The notes under the pieces were generated by a model. It had not been told where the DNA came from and did not search any database. It worked only from the letters and a program-made list of their open reading frames with translations. The translations under genes were made by a program, and so were the position numbers. A stretch of DNA of 64,000 bases. Source: Sphaerolaimus hirsutus. Its lineage: Eukaryota > Nematoda > Chromadorea > Monhysterida > Sphaerolaimidae. Below, in pieces: positions 9,146 through 21,062 of this stretch. How positions within the stretch are numbered: the stretch's first letter is position 1; every line of letters begins with the position of its first letter. The stretch is taken from positions 16,926,001 to 16,990,000 of the forward strand of contig OZ038456.1 in the NCBI GenBank assembly GCA_964036195.1, written 5' to 3'.

Positions 9146-11847
9146 TTACGGTAGCCACTCACCCAAAGCAGCCTTGACTTCCCCACCCAAATCCTCCTTC
9201 CCAGCCAGTTTTCTGCACTCAGCCGGAAACAGTTCACCCAATCCAACTTTGTCAAGTTTGTCAACTGTGGCGCCGATCGCCTGTTGCACAAACTCGCGCA
9301 TTAATCCCGCCGGCCTGTCACTCTCGCACACTTCGTTCAGGATTGGAGTTTGACAGGTGAGTTGACATTCGACGAAACTGCGATATTGTGGGGATTTTGT
9401 TTGTTGAATTGGTGGATGTTTTTTTGAATAGTGTACTGTATGCAACGTGTCAACCCCCCCCCCCCCCACCTGCGTGTAAACCTTTCCTATTTAGTTGTAA
9501 ATTTTCACCTAAATTTGGACTTTTCCGACCATCCAATGTTAAGTTATTCAAAATCTAAAGCGTTGGTCTAAATTGCCGCACGCTGTACTTTACAACGTTG
9601 CCTGGGAATTGGTTTGATGCATTGGAAATCACGCTCGATAGAATTTAGGGCGTCGCCGTGATGACAGGTGAAGCGCGTTGAAGTGCGTGGAGGTATACAC
9701 AAAAGCTGCTTTACACGCATCCACCTACGCGCTTCACGAACCCATTTTTTTGCTGTGTTTACAGAGGTAACTAAACATGGTTGCTGGTGTCAACCTTAAC
9801 ATTTGAAAATGTTGTCGATATTCCATCATAAAGAAAAAAATGTTACTGTTTAAAAAACTCACCCACACATGTCTCCCATGACTTTGAACAACTTCTCAAC
9901 ATCTGGCTCCCCCTCGTTGATACTTCCCAAACTGGACAGTTTTTCCTTAAGGAAATCCTGACCACCACATTGGGGCTCACATTTTACCTTGCTCTTTGCA
10001 AATGCATCTCTAAAGCATGGTGAGAGTCGCACAAATTCTGCACGGAAAAAGTGATGTTAAATACAGGAGCAGGAGGATGCTAATACATGGGGAGGTTTAT
10101 TTTTTGGCATAATTTGCTGAAATAACATGTGGAATACTGTACTAATAGGTGTTTAATAAACATAAAAGTGATAAGTCAAGTAAACTCATGTGCATTAGTA
10201 ATTTCATTCAGGAATTTACTTTTAACATACCTATACCTACATGCTAAATCAGCCACTTGATTTATCACTTTTCTTGTTAGTTGTCTATTTGCAGATTTGG
10301 CAACTGGCCAAAAAAGTAAACTAATCAACCATCATAATTATCTTTGCAGACGAAAGTCAATGGTCCCAACGATTCTTTTATATCCACAGCCGACTCTACT
10401 TCCCCACAAGCTTCAATGCACTCCTCGGCTATCGTGAAATCTCTGAGAAGAAACAACCGACCAATTTTATTGTCATTGTTTTTTTTATAAAAAAAATCTC
10501 TATCATCTCACAAAATCAACTCACCCGCAAAAATGGTCGAAAAAGTTGTCATTCTCGAACGCCTTGTCACTGAAGACTCCATTTTGGAATGATTGCAAAT
10601 CGGCGCCGGCTACTTTCTGCAGGCCTACCTTGAAGGTGTCCACGCACTTTTGGACGCACACGAGAGGAGGGACGTTTTCGTCGACCGATTTTGCACTACC
10701 TGCCGCGCTGAAATGTGTGTAGGAAGAATTTTTGAATTTATTGTGCAAAATGGTGCAAAATGTTGCCGCACATACTGTAGTTTACAATCAGAGGTGAACT
10801 CAAGTTGGATACTCATAACATAACTCAGCTTTGAACGAATTTGCGTTTACCAGAATGAGTTATTTTAAATCTTCGTTGATATTAGTTGACAGACATTTCA
10901 TTCTGGTTGTGTCTGCCTTAATTTATGAGTTTATCTAATCATCTAATTTACCGTATATCCTTGAATAAGACCTCCCCCATGAATAACTCCCACCTGTTGC
11001 GCAGGTGAGGAAAAAATAACTCCTCCCCTTGAAAAACACCCCCCTTCAATACTCCCCCCTGCAAAACCGAGCCGATTGACTGGAACCGCAAAGACAACAT
11101 CCATTTGTTTACAGTGGACACAAAAATCTGCACCCAAATCAAAACACAACCCCTAAACTCACCCAGCCACATCGCCCTCATTTCCACTTTCTACCTTTTG
11201 CGAATTTCCATCCTCAGTCACAGTTTCCTGTTGATACGCACTTGCATACGCGTTTTCATACGCGTCCGCCTGTCTCCTGGCTCTGACGTGACCGTCCAAA
11301 GTTCCCAAATGCATTAATGCAGAGCGCCTGGCGAACGCGTGCGCCGTTTGCATGATTAGGGAACCGCTGGCCAAGTGCAACTGGGGGCAGTCCCAGACAC
11401 TGTAAAAGACCCTGTAAAGTGCAAAAGAACCTGTAAAATGACATGTTTCATGTAGAAGACCCTGTAAAATGTCGTGTGTCATGTAAAAGACCCTGTAAAA
11501 TGTAAAGTGTCAAATGTCAGGTAAACGGTGCTATAAAGTGTCAGGTGTATCCAAATATTTTCTTATCGAATCCAAATCTTTTGTCAAAAATTAAGATTTG
11601 GATACAAAAATAAGATTTGGATACGTTAAAATAAGATTTGGATACACACAACACTTCACAGAGCCTTTTACATGACATTTGACACTTTACAGGGTCTTTT
11701 ACATGACACATAACATTTTACAGGGTCTTTTACAGTTTATAGGACCTTTTACACTTCACAGAGTCTTTTGCAGTTTACAGGGTCTTTTACAGGGTCTGGG
11801 ACTGGCACCAGGGGTAGGAGCAGGCATAGGTAGAGAGGACTCGTCAT
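9146..11847 (-). CDS. Secreted 14-cysteine protein, CPG4 (chondroitin proteoglycan 4)-like
   Basis: Six exons join in frame: 11847-11809, 11380-11163, 10707-10525, 10442-10330, 10037-9863, 9377-9146 (960 nt, 319 aa plus TAA). The start MTSPLYLCLLLPL continues across intron 1 into LHLASGS, a typical signal peptide. RARR at residues 46-49 is a possible furin site. Most donors read GG|GTGAG. The mature part has 14 cysteines in a spacing I recognise from nematode CPG4-type extracellular proteins: VCVQKC, HFCG, EECIEAC, FVCKDNYDEF, LSPCF, VKCEPQC, MCGFVECQLTC, NEVC and PAECRKL. It is probably an extracellular matrix or eggshell-type glycoprotein; function was not tested. The fourth donor (DG|GTTGAT) is the weakest. 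The last exon may instead splice at 9163 (G|GTGAGT) and continue leftward. No AATAAA was seen downstream. The gene call is firm; the family name is moderate. Confidence 0.72.
10951..11075. repeat. CCGTAT-family element fragment in intron 2 of the secreted-protein gene
   Basis: Begins TACCGTATATCCTTGAATAAG and continues with C-rich AATAACTCCC-type motifs of the CCGTAT family. No matching right end was found. Confidence 0.5.
11388..11804. mobile_element. 417-bp DNA transposon forming intron 1 of the secreted-protein gene
   Basis: Ends are CAGTCCCAGAC and GTCTGGGACTG. Both arms carry repeats of AAAAGACCCTGTAAA in opposite orientations (11390-11510 and 11660-11800). The centre has three copies of AATAAGATTTGGATAC (about 11585-11646). 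Flanks are similar but imperfect (GCAACTGG versus GCACCAGG, 6 of 8), consistent with an old 8-bp duplication. On the minus strand the intron donor (GTGCC) and acceptor (CCCCCAG) lie in the immediate flanks, so the element is essentially the whole 428-nt intron. Confidence 0.75.
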
Positions 11848-12468
11848 TTTGCAGCCAAGTGTCGCTAGGAATTTCTATTTGATGGGTGCCTAGTTTATCT
11901 ATGTGTGGGGAATATTTAATTGAATCGTCGATTGGTCACTTTCCAATAATTTACCGCCGCCCAATTATTGGCTGGGTAAAAATTTGGGGAAATAAAAAAT
12001 TGTTGGGTCAATTAGCACTACAAATTGCGTACTGCTTTCTTTTGCGTACTAAAAATTTAGAATCTGGTGCTAGCGGCAAAACAAATGTAAATAGTGGCAC
12101 TGCAAAATGGCACCAAGCAGCAAGAGCGCCATGGTAATGGCACTTTTTACTTTGGCGCTAGCACTAGATAAATTCTAAACACGGTAAATCTGTGGCTTGA
12201 AATGTCTCCCGTAGGGTTGGCTAATTCGGACAAGCTTATTAAAATAAAATAGGTCAAATGAAAATGTCATAAATGACAAAAATGCAACTTTGCTAAAAAA
12301 TGTAGTAAATGGCTCATATACTGGCACTTCAGACTTCATTGAGCAGTGACCTAATGGAATGGGATGGGACTGGGAGTGTCATTTACCACTTTTTGAATAC
12401 TGAATTCCCGTAGTAAAGATGGGCTCTTACACACCCAAAAATGGTAATAAACGCGATAAAACTGGATA

Positions 12469-12706
12469 CCGTATTTCCTCCAAATACCCCCCACCCTTCG
12501 AAATGCCCCTCCCTCGAAACACCCCCGGTACTTAAGAGCATATTCTTCACAATGTATTTCAAAAAGATTTCTGACGAAAAAATAACCCCCCTCGACAGGG
12601 GGAATTTCGAGGGGGAGGGGGTATTTTTTTCCTCAGTTCGAAAAGACCTGGGGGTATTTCGTGGGGGGGGGGTTAATTCAACGGGGGATATTTCGAGGAA
12701 ATACTG
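12469..12706. mobile_element. CCGTAT-family non-autonomous element (TA target)
   Basis: Left end is TA|CCGTATTTCCTCCAAATACC and right end is TTTCGAGGAAATACTG. Long C-rich and G-rich arms make the element nearly self-complementary. Confidence 0.65.
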
Positions 12707-12736
12707 TGGTTGCGCGGAGGTGTTGAACATGCTTGC

Positions 12737-12844
12737 GATAAAGGGTAATCGTTTGATTATCATACAATGCTGAAGTTGGTTTGAACTGTAGATAAGGGAT
12801 AATCGTTTGATTATCATACAATGCTGAAGTTGGTTTGAACTGTA
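12737..12844. repeat. Direct 54-bp duplication
   Basis: Two adjacent units, 12737-12790 and 12791-12844, differ only near their first ten bases (GATAAAGGGT versus GATAAGGGAT). It starts about 30 bp after the CCGTAT element. Confidence 0.9.
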
Positions 12845-13440
12845 GATAATTTCTAAAAACTATATCACAGTATTACAGTATGGTACACATGCACCAAAAA
12901 ATGAAAGTTATACAAAACTGCCGTAGTCTGTATGTATATATGGGTAGGCATTTATTTACAACGATCTCACTCCAACAGGGTAATTCATAATTAAATTAAA
13001 AACCTGCGGGAAACATTGAGCAATGAAAAATGAAGTGACGCACAGAAAACGATTCGAAAAAATTCATGTGTATCATATTTGGGCATCACGCACTAGTTTA
13101 ACAATGCGGCGCATCAAGCAAAAGTGTAAACTCATACCAAGTTAACTTCTGCTCAAAAAGTTGCTATATTATTGCTTTTTTACAGTAAGCTTCTCATGTG
13201 GAACGGCAAAAACTGAACAACGTTTGCGACCCTACCATAATACTGCAAAAGGACAAAAAGGTGAGATGTTGCCAGTTTACTTTTACTGTTGAATTTTAGG
13301 GTAAACTGCCATAAGTCGTCATGAAAATCATCAAAGACATTGCCAAAACGTCGCTTTTTGGCTAAGCTAAGTACTAAAATATCACATGCTCAATATAAAT
13401 AACAAAAATAAATATGGTGGTATAAGCTCCACCGGGTCAG
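12845..13440. other. No feature recognised
   Basis: AT-rich sequence without a coding frame, splice-bounded exon or repeat that I can identify. Confidence 0.4.
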
Positions 13441-13444
13441 GCCT

Positions 13445-13812
13445 ATTACGCATGTAAACCCATTACGCATGTAGGCCCATTATAGACACATTATCCCTGC
13501 AGGGGTAAGAAAGGGGATTGGTAACCCCACCCCAAACAACCCAGCTATCTATCCATACAAGAGGCAATTTTTTTAAGTTACTTTCCCCTGAACAGCCTCC
13601 CTTCCGCAAATTGCCTAGCAACCTAGGCAAGGAGCTTTTGAGCAATTTTACCCCAATTTTAACCAAAAGTCACTAATTTTCATACCTTTTATAGATTTTC
13701 ACCTTTAAACTCACTAGGTCTTGTGTGTTATTGCATAATTTCAGCATGCCAGGTATTATAGTTAAATGAGTGCTAGTTCTACATGTGTGATGGGTTTACA
13801 TGCATAACGGCA
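13445..13812. mobile_element. Element with ATTACGCATGTAAACC ends
   Basis: Left end has two copies of ATTACGCATGTA; right end is GGGTTTACATGCATAACG. The interior (CCCAGCTATCTATCC, GCAAATTGCCTAGC) matches the copy at 57315-59035. Confidence 0.6.
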
Positions 13813-14168
13813 CAGGGCCAGCTCCATCCACTCATTCTGTTTGTAAAACATGAAAGTAAACTAAAAAAATTCAGTTTAACACCGGTAAACTAGTGTGCAC
13901 ACCACCAATGGGAATGAGTCCGGGGTGGGGGGTTCATTATGTAATCATAATGTAAATAATGTGGGTGGATATGCCACTGCCGGTGTTTTGAGATTTGACG
14001 AGCATTTTTTGTATTCTACCAAAATTGACATCAATAGTCAAGTTACTATTACACAGGCACAACTTTTCATGTGACAAGACAAGTGTTAATAATTGACAAG
14101 TTTTCAGGTTGCATTTCTAAGTATCGACAACATTGAATATCGCAGTAATTGAATTTTGCACTGCCTAC

Positions 14169-14899
14169 TAGGGTTGGAAAAAAATCGATTTTTTTTAACG
14201 ACCCCGATTTTTTTTTAAATCGATTTTTTTAAATAAAAATCGACTTTTTTAAATAAAAATCGCTGGGGTCAAAATTAGCCCCATTTCTGCCTAAAATCGC
14301 CTCTGGGGGTAATAAAAGCCATATAAATTGGTAAGGAGTGCACACTTATGCTTTCTGTGCTAATATAAATATTGTAGAGCTTCGGAAAAGCTTGAAAGTC
14401 AGTCACTTTTAAGTGTAAAAGTAATTAAATTGTTATATTTGTGACGTGAATCACATTTCATCAACAATTTGCAATTTTGTTTGCAGAAATAGCATGTTCT
14501 TGCTCAGAACAATATATAAATGATGCATTTGCATTTGCATGGAATGGATGCATTTGCATAAATTGGAATGGAATTTGAATGGATGCATTTGCATAAATTT
14601 TTGATGTGACAACACAAAGCATAACTATGAATACTTCCTAATATGATTCACAGCCTACCTCACACGCTTAAAAGCACACATAAATGGGTACTACACCCCC
14701 AAATTGGTTGTAAAAGCCATTAAAAAAGCAACTGATGGATTGTATGCATGAAAGTGCGCGCTTGCGCGCAAAATTTTCGCATTTTACCTAGTGCTTTAGT
14801 ACCAACATTTTTTGCCAGTGATTTTTTTTAAATGGGTACGGGTGCTGCAATTTTAAAAAAAAAATCGGAATTTAAAAAAAAAATCGCTTGCCAACCCTA
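14169..14899. mobile_element. hAT-like TAGGGTTGG element, AAATCGATTTTT arms
   Basis: Ends TAGGGTTGG and CCAACCCTA are flanked by a perfect 8-bp duplication CTGCCTAC (14161-14168 and 14900-14907). Both ends have runs of AAAAATCG and its complement. The core contains GCGCGCTTGCGCGC and ACCTAGTGCTTTAGTACC, shared with the copies at 32441 and 52383. No transposase is present. Confidence 0.93.
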
Positions 14900-15264
14900 C
14901 TGCCTACATGAGTTAAAAGTGCCGCGTTTTTACTGACAACGGCGTATACTTTTTCAAATAAATACCTAATTATTATACCGTACCCGCAGTCATCAATAAT
15001 TTTACGATGCACTCTCTGTACGTATCATAATAGTGAAACTGTGATGAGAAAACCAGTGCTTTTTGGCTCTTGGTCTAGATAGGCTATTTTATCAAGGCAT
15101 GGTACAAAATTCACACAAGAGTGATCCATGGTTGAAAAACGTATAGTTTAGTACAAAGTAAATACATTTATGTTTCTTCTGAAAAAGTTCTTGTACTCAC
15201 TTTTACATATACATTTTGAAAGTACTCGAGTACAGAAAACGTATTTCTGATTGGTGGTTACAGG

Positions 15265-16247
15265 TAGGGTGTCAAAAAAAATGGAAAACGGAAAGGGTAA
15301 AATTTTAAAGCTGCTGGAAAATGGAAAGGGTAAAAAAATTTATCGGCCAGAAAACGGAAAATGGAAAGGGTAAAAATTTTCATCTGCTGGAAAACGGAAA
15401 ACGGAAAATGAAATTTGCATGGAAATGGAAAAAAGTGACCAAAATGTTGCTTGAAATGGAAAAATTAACATGATACTTTTGCATGCAGGTTTGCCTGTTT
15501 AGCTATGATTGTGGTAGCTGTATAGTTTTGAAGTTTTGATTGTACCTTTACTTGTACTGAGCATCTGAACTGAACCAGCAAAAATCATTAAAAAAGGATC
15601 AAAGCAACAACAATACTCTGAATTTAGCAAAATGGATCTGTGATGTAACATAACAGTAAACAGTATAAGAGTACACTCAGCAGACTGCAATGTATGCAAC
15701 CAAAATGTCAGGGCTGAGTTGGATACAAGTGATGTTTCATGGAGATGGTATCATTATGGAGCATTTTCCTCTGAAAAATGCATGGCATGCAGTCTTCAGA
15801 GTATATGAGACAAAATAATGCCACATAGTGCCACAAAATATCACTGCATTAAAATCAAATGGTGTAACAATAATCAATTTGAGGCAATAGTTGATGCAAC
15901 ATAATCAACTTCTCAGCAGTTCCAGCCTTCAAATTGCTACAAAGAAAGTGGGACTTAAAAATACCAGTGAAATGAGATAAAATACAGAGCAGAGAAATAA
16001 TGGGAAGATGTCAGAAAACTGAAAATCTAGCCAGAAAACGGAAAAATGGTCCAGATAAATGGGAATGGATCTAGCCGGAAAATGGAAAAATGGCGCGGAA
16101 AAACAGAAATAGATCTAGCCAGAAAAAGGAAAAATGGTCCGGAAAAATGGAAACGGAAACGGTAAAAATTTTCAGCTGCCGGAAAACGGAAAACGGAAAG
16201 GGTATAAATTTTCCTCCAGAAACGGAAAACGGAAAATTGACACCCTC
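15265..16247. mobile_element. hAT-like TAGGGTGTCAA element, GGAAAACGG arms
   Basis: TAGGGTGTCAA opens the element, arms are arrays of GGAAAACGGAAA, and it closes at TTGACACCCTC. Flanks GTTACAGG and TTTACAGG match 7 of 8. The core (about 15460-15960) includes a GCATGCAGGTTTGCCTGTTT stretch that recurs inverted in the copy at 57488. Confidence 0.92.
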
Positions 16248-16255
16248 TTTACAGG

Positions 16256-17832
16256 TTTTTCAAGGGATAACAGTGTGAAAAAGGTTAAAAATAGAGAAAA
16301 AAGCCAAAAAAATAGGTATATGTGATCATCTATGGCCAAAAAGCTGAAAATACATGAATTTGGAGGTGAAAATCAGCAAAAAATGAAAACTAGCCATGTT
16401 GATTGAAAATTGGGGCAAAATTTCTCAAAAATGCTCACTTTTACGTTTTCTGTGAGAAAAAGCATTTTACTCACATTTACTCATGAGTAAAAGTAAAAAA
16501 TTGCTTAAAATTTTCTTTAGAATAAATTTTCTGTACTAGGGGGTGAGTAAAAAATAAATATCTTTATATTTTCCAATGATTTTTCAATTTTTCAGCCAAA
16601 AATAATAAGAATATTTTCTTTTAAATATTCCGCGGACCGCATACTATGCAGCTTTCTGAAGAAACCAGTCCATCATGACGTCATTATTAATTAAATAAAA
16701 ATTGTCCAAAAAACGTTTCAGTAAAAACGTTTACCTTATCCGCTTATAAATATGTGCCTTTTAATTCCTTTATTTTTTGTAAATTGCGTACATAAGACGT
16801 GTGATCGACTAAGACATAAGTAATTTTGGAAACATACTAACGCCAAGCATATTTATGCCTGAATTCTGACTATAAATTCTGGTTGCGGGCTGATGCTATA
16901 AAATTTTTGCCCAGTTTTTGCATAAATTTTAACGGCTGACATTTTGGGGAAGATTGTAAAGAAGATGCCGTTTCATCTCAAGAATACATATAGGTAAATA
17001 TGTGCAAACTGGTTTACAAGGTCACAATGCGCATACTTTTTCTGTACGAAACAATCGATCATGACTAGCATTGAAAAAAATCGTCCATTTTTGGAAAATA
17101 TAATTAAATATAATCTCAGAAAATCTCTCAAGAATTAAATATAATTAAATCTCTCTGAAAAACCTGGAAAAATATTAATATCAGAATTTAAGAGATTTTC
17201 TGATATTTTAAAAAAATTCAGAAAATCTATCAAAAAGCAAATATAATGCAATCTCTCTGGAAAATCCTGGAAAAAATATAAATCTCAGAAAATCTTATAT
17301 TTTATTAGTTTTTCTGAGATTTTTTAGATATAAATCACAGAGATTTTTTTCAATTGTATAAAAATTTTATTTTATTTTAATTTGATTCATATTTTGTTTT
17401 ATTCAATTTTTTCCAAAAAGTCATTTTTAAAAATCCAAAAGGATTCCAAAAAGACATTTTACAAAAATTTTACGCCTTGCATGCAAGATCACAAAACGTG
17501 CACATAAATACAAAAAGGAACATTTGAACATTTCACATTTGCAGTTAAGGGACAAGTGATAAAATATTGTTTCACTTGTAAGGATATTTTATATATTTAT
17601 ATACAATTTTAGAAAAATACAGATTTTTATACATACTACAGAAAATTTCAGTTTTTATACAATTTTACAAAAATCAAACAACTTTTTCTTACACTTTTTG
17701 TATGTTATATCCAAACTTTTTATTTTATTTTATTCTTAAGTTTTCCATTTTTTCCGTAGGATTTTGCCAACCCTGCTCGCTCGTGGAATGACTGATTCAG
17801 GGGTAGACCAAAGCAGAAATCAGTGAAGGGTT
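16256..17832. other. AT-rich non-coding stretch with decayed repeats
   Basis: 17080-17350 has several diverged copies of TCTCAGAAAATCTCT in both orientations. TTTTGCCAACCCTG at 17762-17775 may be one end of a decayed element related to the TAGGGTTGG family. Nothing else is recognised. Confidence 0.4.
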
Positions 17833-17840
17833 CAATACAC

Positions 17841-18890
17841 CAGAGTTGGAAAAACGTATTTACGTTTACCCGAAATACCCGGTTATTCGGGTATTTATAT
17901 TTACGTTTACGTTTACGTTTTCCAAAAATACCATTACGTTTTGTTACGTTTTCCTGACCGAAATACCCGGGTACTTTGGAAAACGTAAAAATTCTGATAT
18001 TTAGGTGTTTTTAGTGGCTGCGCCCTCAGAAGAAACTGCATATTGCCATGAATTCGCTACCGATTTTGATGGTTGACCACTTAAAATGGTCAGAATGACG
18101 TGGCGATCACTTTAGTCCCGCAATTAGAATGAGTAAAAACAACACCTCAAATATTTAATACACTCCAATACATAGCCACTATTGTCCACTGACCGGAGTA
18201 AATGCTGTACATAAAAATGCAACTGTATTTTGTCATAAACTGACAATAAATTATGAACAAAATAATGAAAGAAATGTAATATTTATGATAAAAATTCAAC
18301 ACAATTTTAGGTTCCGTCTTCAGATAGGTATGACAGATGTCACAGTATATTTGATGAGACATTTTTCCAAAATAGGCTAGGCTAAACAAACAGTTTTAAA
18401 AGTTGCAATGCACTGAAACAGTGGCTGTAAAGTGTCCATTTAGCCACGCTGGGCTTTTGAAATTTAGTAAAAGTATCCATTTGGGATGTGGAAACATTTG
18501 AGCAAATAATTTATCAGACTGAATTACAAAAATATTTAATTTTTGCTCAATTTTGATGTCGATATCATCATTGTGTTATTTGTTATAGTTGTCTGACTTG
18601 ATGTTGTTCATTATGGTGAGCATGTAGTGCTAAAACATAAACATATTGTATGGAAATCAGTGATTGACCAATAGGTGATATAAAGGTGATATAAAGGTGA
18701 AAATAATGGTATTTTCCAAAGCAAAATGGCAAATATTACGCGTATAAAATTTTTACGTTTACGTTTTTTTTTACGTATTCCTCGGTATTTTAAAAATACC
18801 TTACGTTTTAGTATTTATACTTTAGATTTGGAAAAGGTATTTACGTTTACGTTTACGTTTTCCAAAAATACCAGTATTTGTACAACTCTG
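17841..18890. mobile_element. hAT-like CAGAGTTG element, ACGTTT arms
   Basis: Ends CAGAGTTGG and ACAACTCTG are flanked by a perfect 8-bp duplication CAATACAC. Arms are arrays of TTTACGTTTACG with CCGAAATACC. The core (about 18060-18410) is clearly homologous to that of the GGCACC-armed elements at 22334 and 60931, although ends and arms differ. Confidence 0.93.
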
Positions 18891-18898
18891 CAATACAC

Positions 18899-19205
18899 TT
18901 GTTAGTGTTATCCACTCAATTTTTGAGAATTCATATAGCTAGTGGATCTACGCGAGCTGTGAAGGGGCATTCAAGAATCCACATAAGGCAGCCCTCATTC
19001 ACCACAAATATAAGAAGAATGATGCTTATGTGTGTTTCAAAGAGCTTCACCTCGCACAAAAAGGAAGCACGTTGTAATGTTCAGTCGATAATTTTTGTTC
19101 ACCAATAAATGTATTTGAATATTCCAAAGTTCTGTTTTGGCCAAACAGTGGGCAATTGCGAAGGTGGACGTGTGATATAAAAAGAAATAATAATTGTTAC
19201 CTTAG
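18899..19205. other. No feature recognised
   Basis: Short unique stretch between two repeats. A 76-codon frame at 18878-19108 has no recognisable domain and no start context. Confidence 0.35.
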
Positions 19206-19209
19206 TTTA

Positions 19210-19605
19210 ATTATCTTCTAATAGAACGGCACCTCCAATATAACGACAGGTTTTGGCACGTTTTTGTGCTCACGAAAACAATAGAACGGCAGCCTAAAAT
19301 TGAACGGCACCTTGAATGTCGGGGGGGGGGGTGTCAAAAACCAAAAATACGGTAAATCAAAAATGGATAATGAGAACATTCAAAGCATTCAATTAGGTGT
19401 TAAATATTAAATTGAATCTTTGATATTAAAATACAGCTCAAGCTTTATTCAAACATAAGGCTATGTGGAAGTGAGAAATCTGTGAAAAAATTGGTGAAAA
19501 ATTAGAACAGCAGCCTCCAATAGAACGGCACCTCTGTTAGAACGGCAGTTCAAAAAGTTGACGAAAAAATAGAACGGCGCTCTTCTATTAGAAAAAATAC
19601 GCCAT
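19210..19605. repeat. AATAGAACGGCACC repeat element
   Basis: Several copies of AATAGAACGGCACC and variants lie near 19220-19310 and 19500-19595, around a G run at 19321-19330. The right part ends CTTCTATTAGAAAAAATACG, which resembles TTCTATTGGAG...TTAGAAGAAATACG at 49209-49262. The boundaries are uncertain. Confidence 0.55.
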
Positions 19606-19961
19606 GTATACCTACCTAAATAGTAAGTCAGTTGAAGGACAAGAATTTTTAAACTCGCGAAATTGGCACCTGAGTGGCAAATGAGTGGAAAATGAGTGGC
19701 AAATCTAAAAGTGCTCCCACTCCAACACTGTAAAAGTTTGGCAATGACACCATGCATAATGATGTCAGATCACAATTCGCGTGGTTTCCATGCGGGAAAA
19801 TGCTATGCTTTGGTTGAGTTTTTATGGGCTCCTAATGAGTTTTTATTTTATAGGACCTGAAAAGTGAAAAACTGAATCAAAACAAAGATGGGTGTAAACT
19901 GTAACCACTTTCACGGATGGATGGACTTTCGCGTGACTTTCATTGTAAACAAATTGTTATA

Positions 19962-20309
19962 CCGTATATTTTCGAATAATCCCCCCGGGAATAATGTTTT
20001 CGTCGGACTTTTTAAGAGAGGGGGGGGGGGGGAATTATTATTTCGTCGGGGGATTACTATTCAAGTATGTATTAGTATTCAAAGGGGCATTATTATTTCG
20101 TCGAAAATTTGAGGCATGTTTCTATTAACTGATTTCATGAAATATGCTTTATTTAAAATACTAACGATGTGCTATTTTTGTTCAAATTGGATGCAAATAC
20201 TTTACTTATGCCTAAAGGAGGGATTATTCGAGGGGGGATTATTTTTTCCTCACTCGTCTTAGAGGGGAATTATTCAAGGCGGGGGAATTATTCGAGTATA
20301 CCTATACGG
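19962..20309. mobile_element. CCGTAT-family element
   Basis: TA|CCGTATATTTTCGAATAATC on the left and GAATTATTCGAGTATACC...TATACGG|TA on the right. The arms are made of G-rich and C-rich ATTATT-CG repeats. Confidence 0.75.
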
Positions 20310-20534
20310 TAATTACGTGGGTGAAAATTTAACAAAGCAATTGATTTGATATAAAAAGGCAAGAGAAATTACCTATGCTGTAAAGCAGCGGTCACAGGTC
20401 AATTGTGGTGCGTCCAATTATGGTGTAAAATGAGTCGTAAAAATTTCGCCGAACACCACAATTTTATTCAAAACAATTGAGCTGTAATTGAACCTTCAGT
20501 GAGAACGGAAACGCTCTATGAACTTATAGACCTA

Positions 20535-20919
20535 CCGTATTACCTCGGATTATCCCCCCCTCGAATTAACCCCCCCCCCTCAAAATGGGCGGGGGAAATA
20601 ATAAACCCCTACCGGGAATGATGTACGTCATGTAAATATGCAATGTACATGATGTATTTATTACTGCTAATTTGCATTGCATGCAGCTACACATATACCT
20701 AGCTAGACTAGTTTGTGTAGCTAAATATCTACGTTTTTGTGTCCAAATAGATCCTGTTTGGACACATTTATTACTTGTTTTGGGTATGCAAATGCCTACT
20801 TTTTACTACGATTCTCACGAAAATTTCTGATGAAATAATAACCCCCCCTCGAATAAACCCCCCTCAAATTTTGCCGGCGAAATAATAAACCCCCTTTGGG
20901 GTATTTAGAGGTAATATGG
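20535..20919. mobile_element. CCGTAT-family element
   Basis: TA|CCGTATTACCTCGGATTATC on the left; TTTAGAGGTAATATGG|TA on the right. The interior has CCCCTCGAAT(T/A)AACCCCC motifs at both sides. Confidence 0.75.
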
Positions 20920-21062
20920 TAATTTTTGAAACACAAAATTTTTTAAACGCAGTATTAGCAGCTTGTATTTCACATTGCATATTTTTTCCTCAGGTCGAAA
21001 ACGACTGGTGGTATTTCGAGGGGGGTCAATTCAAGGGGGGTGTTTCGATGAAATACTGTATT

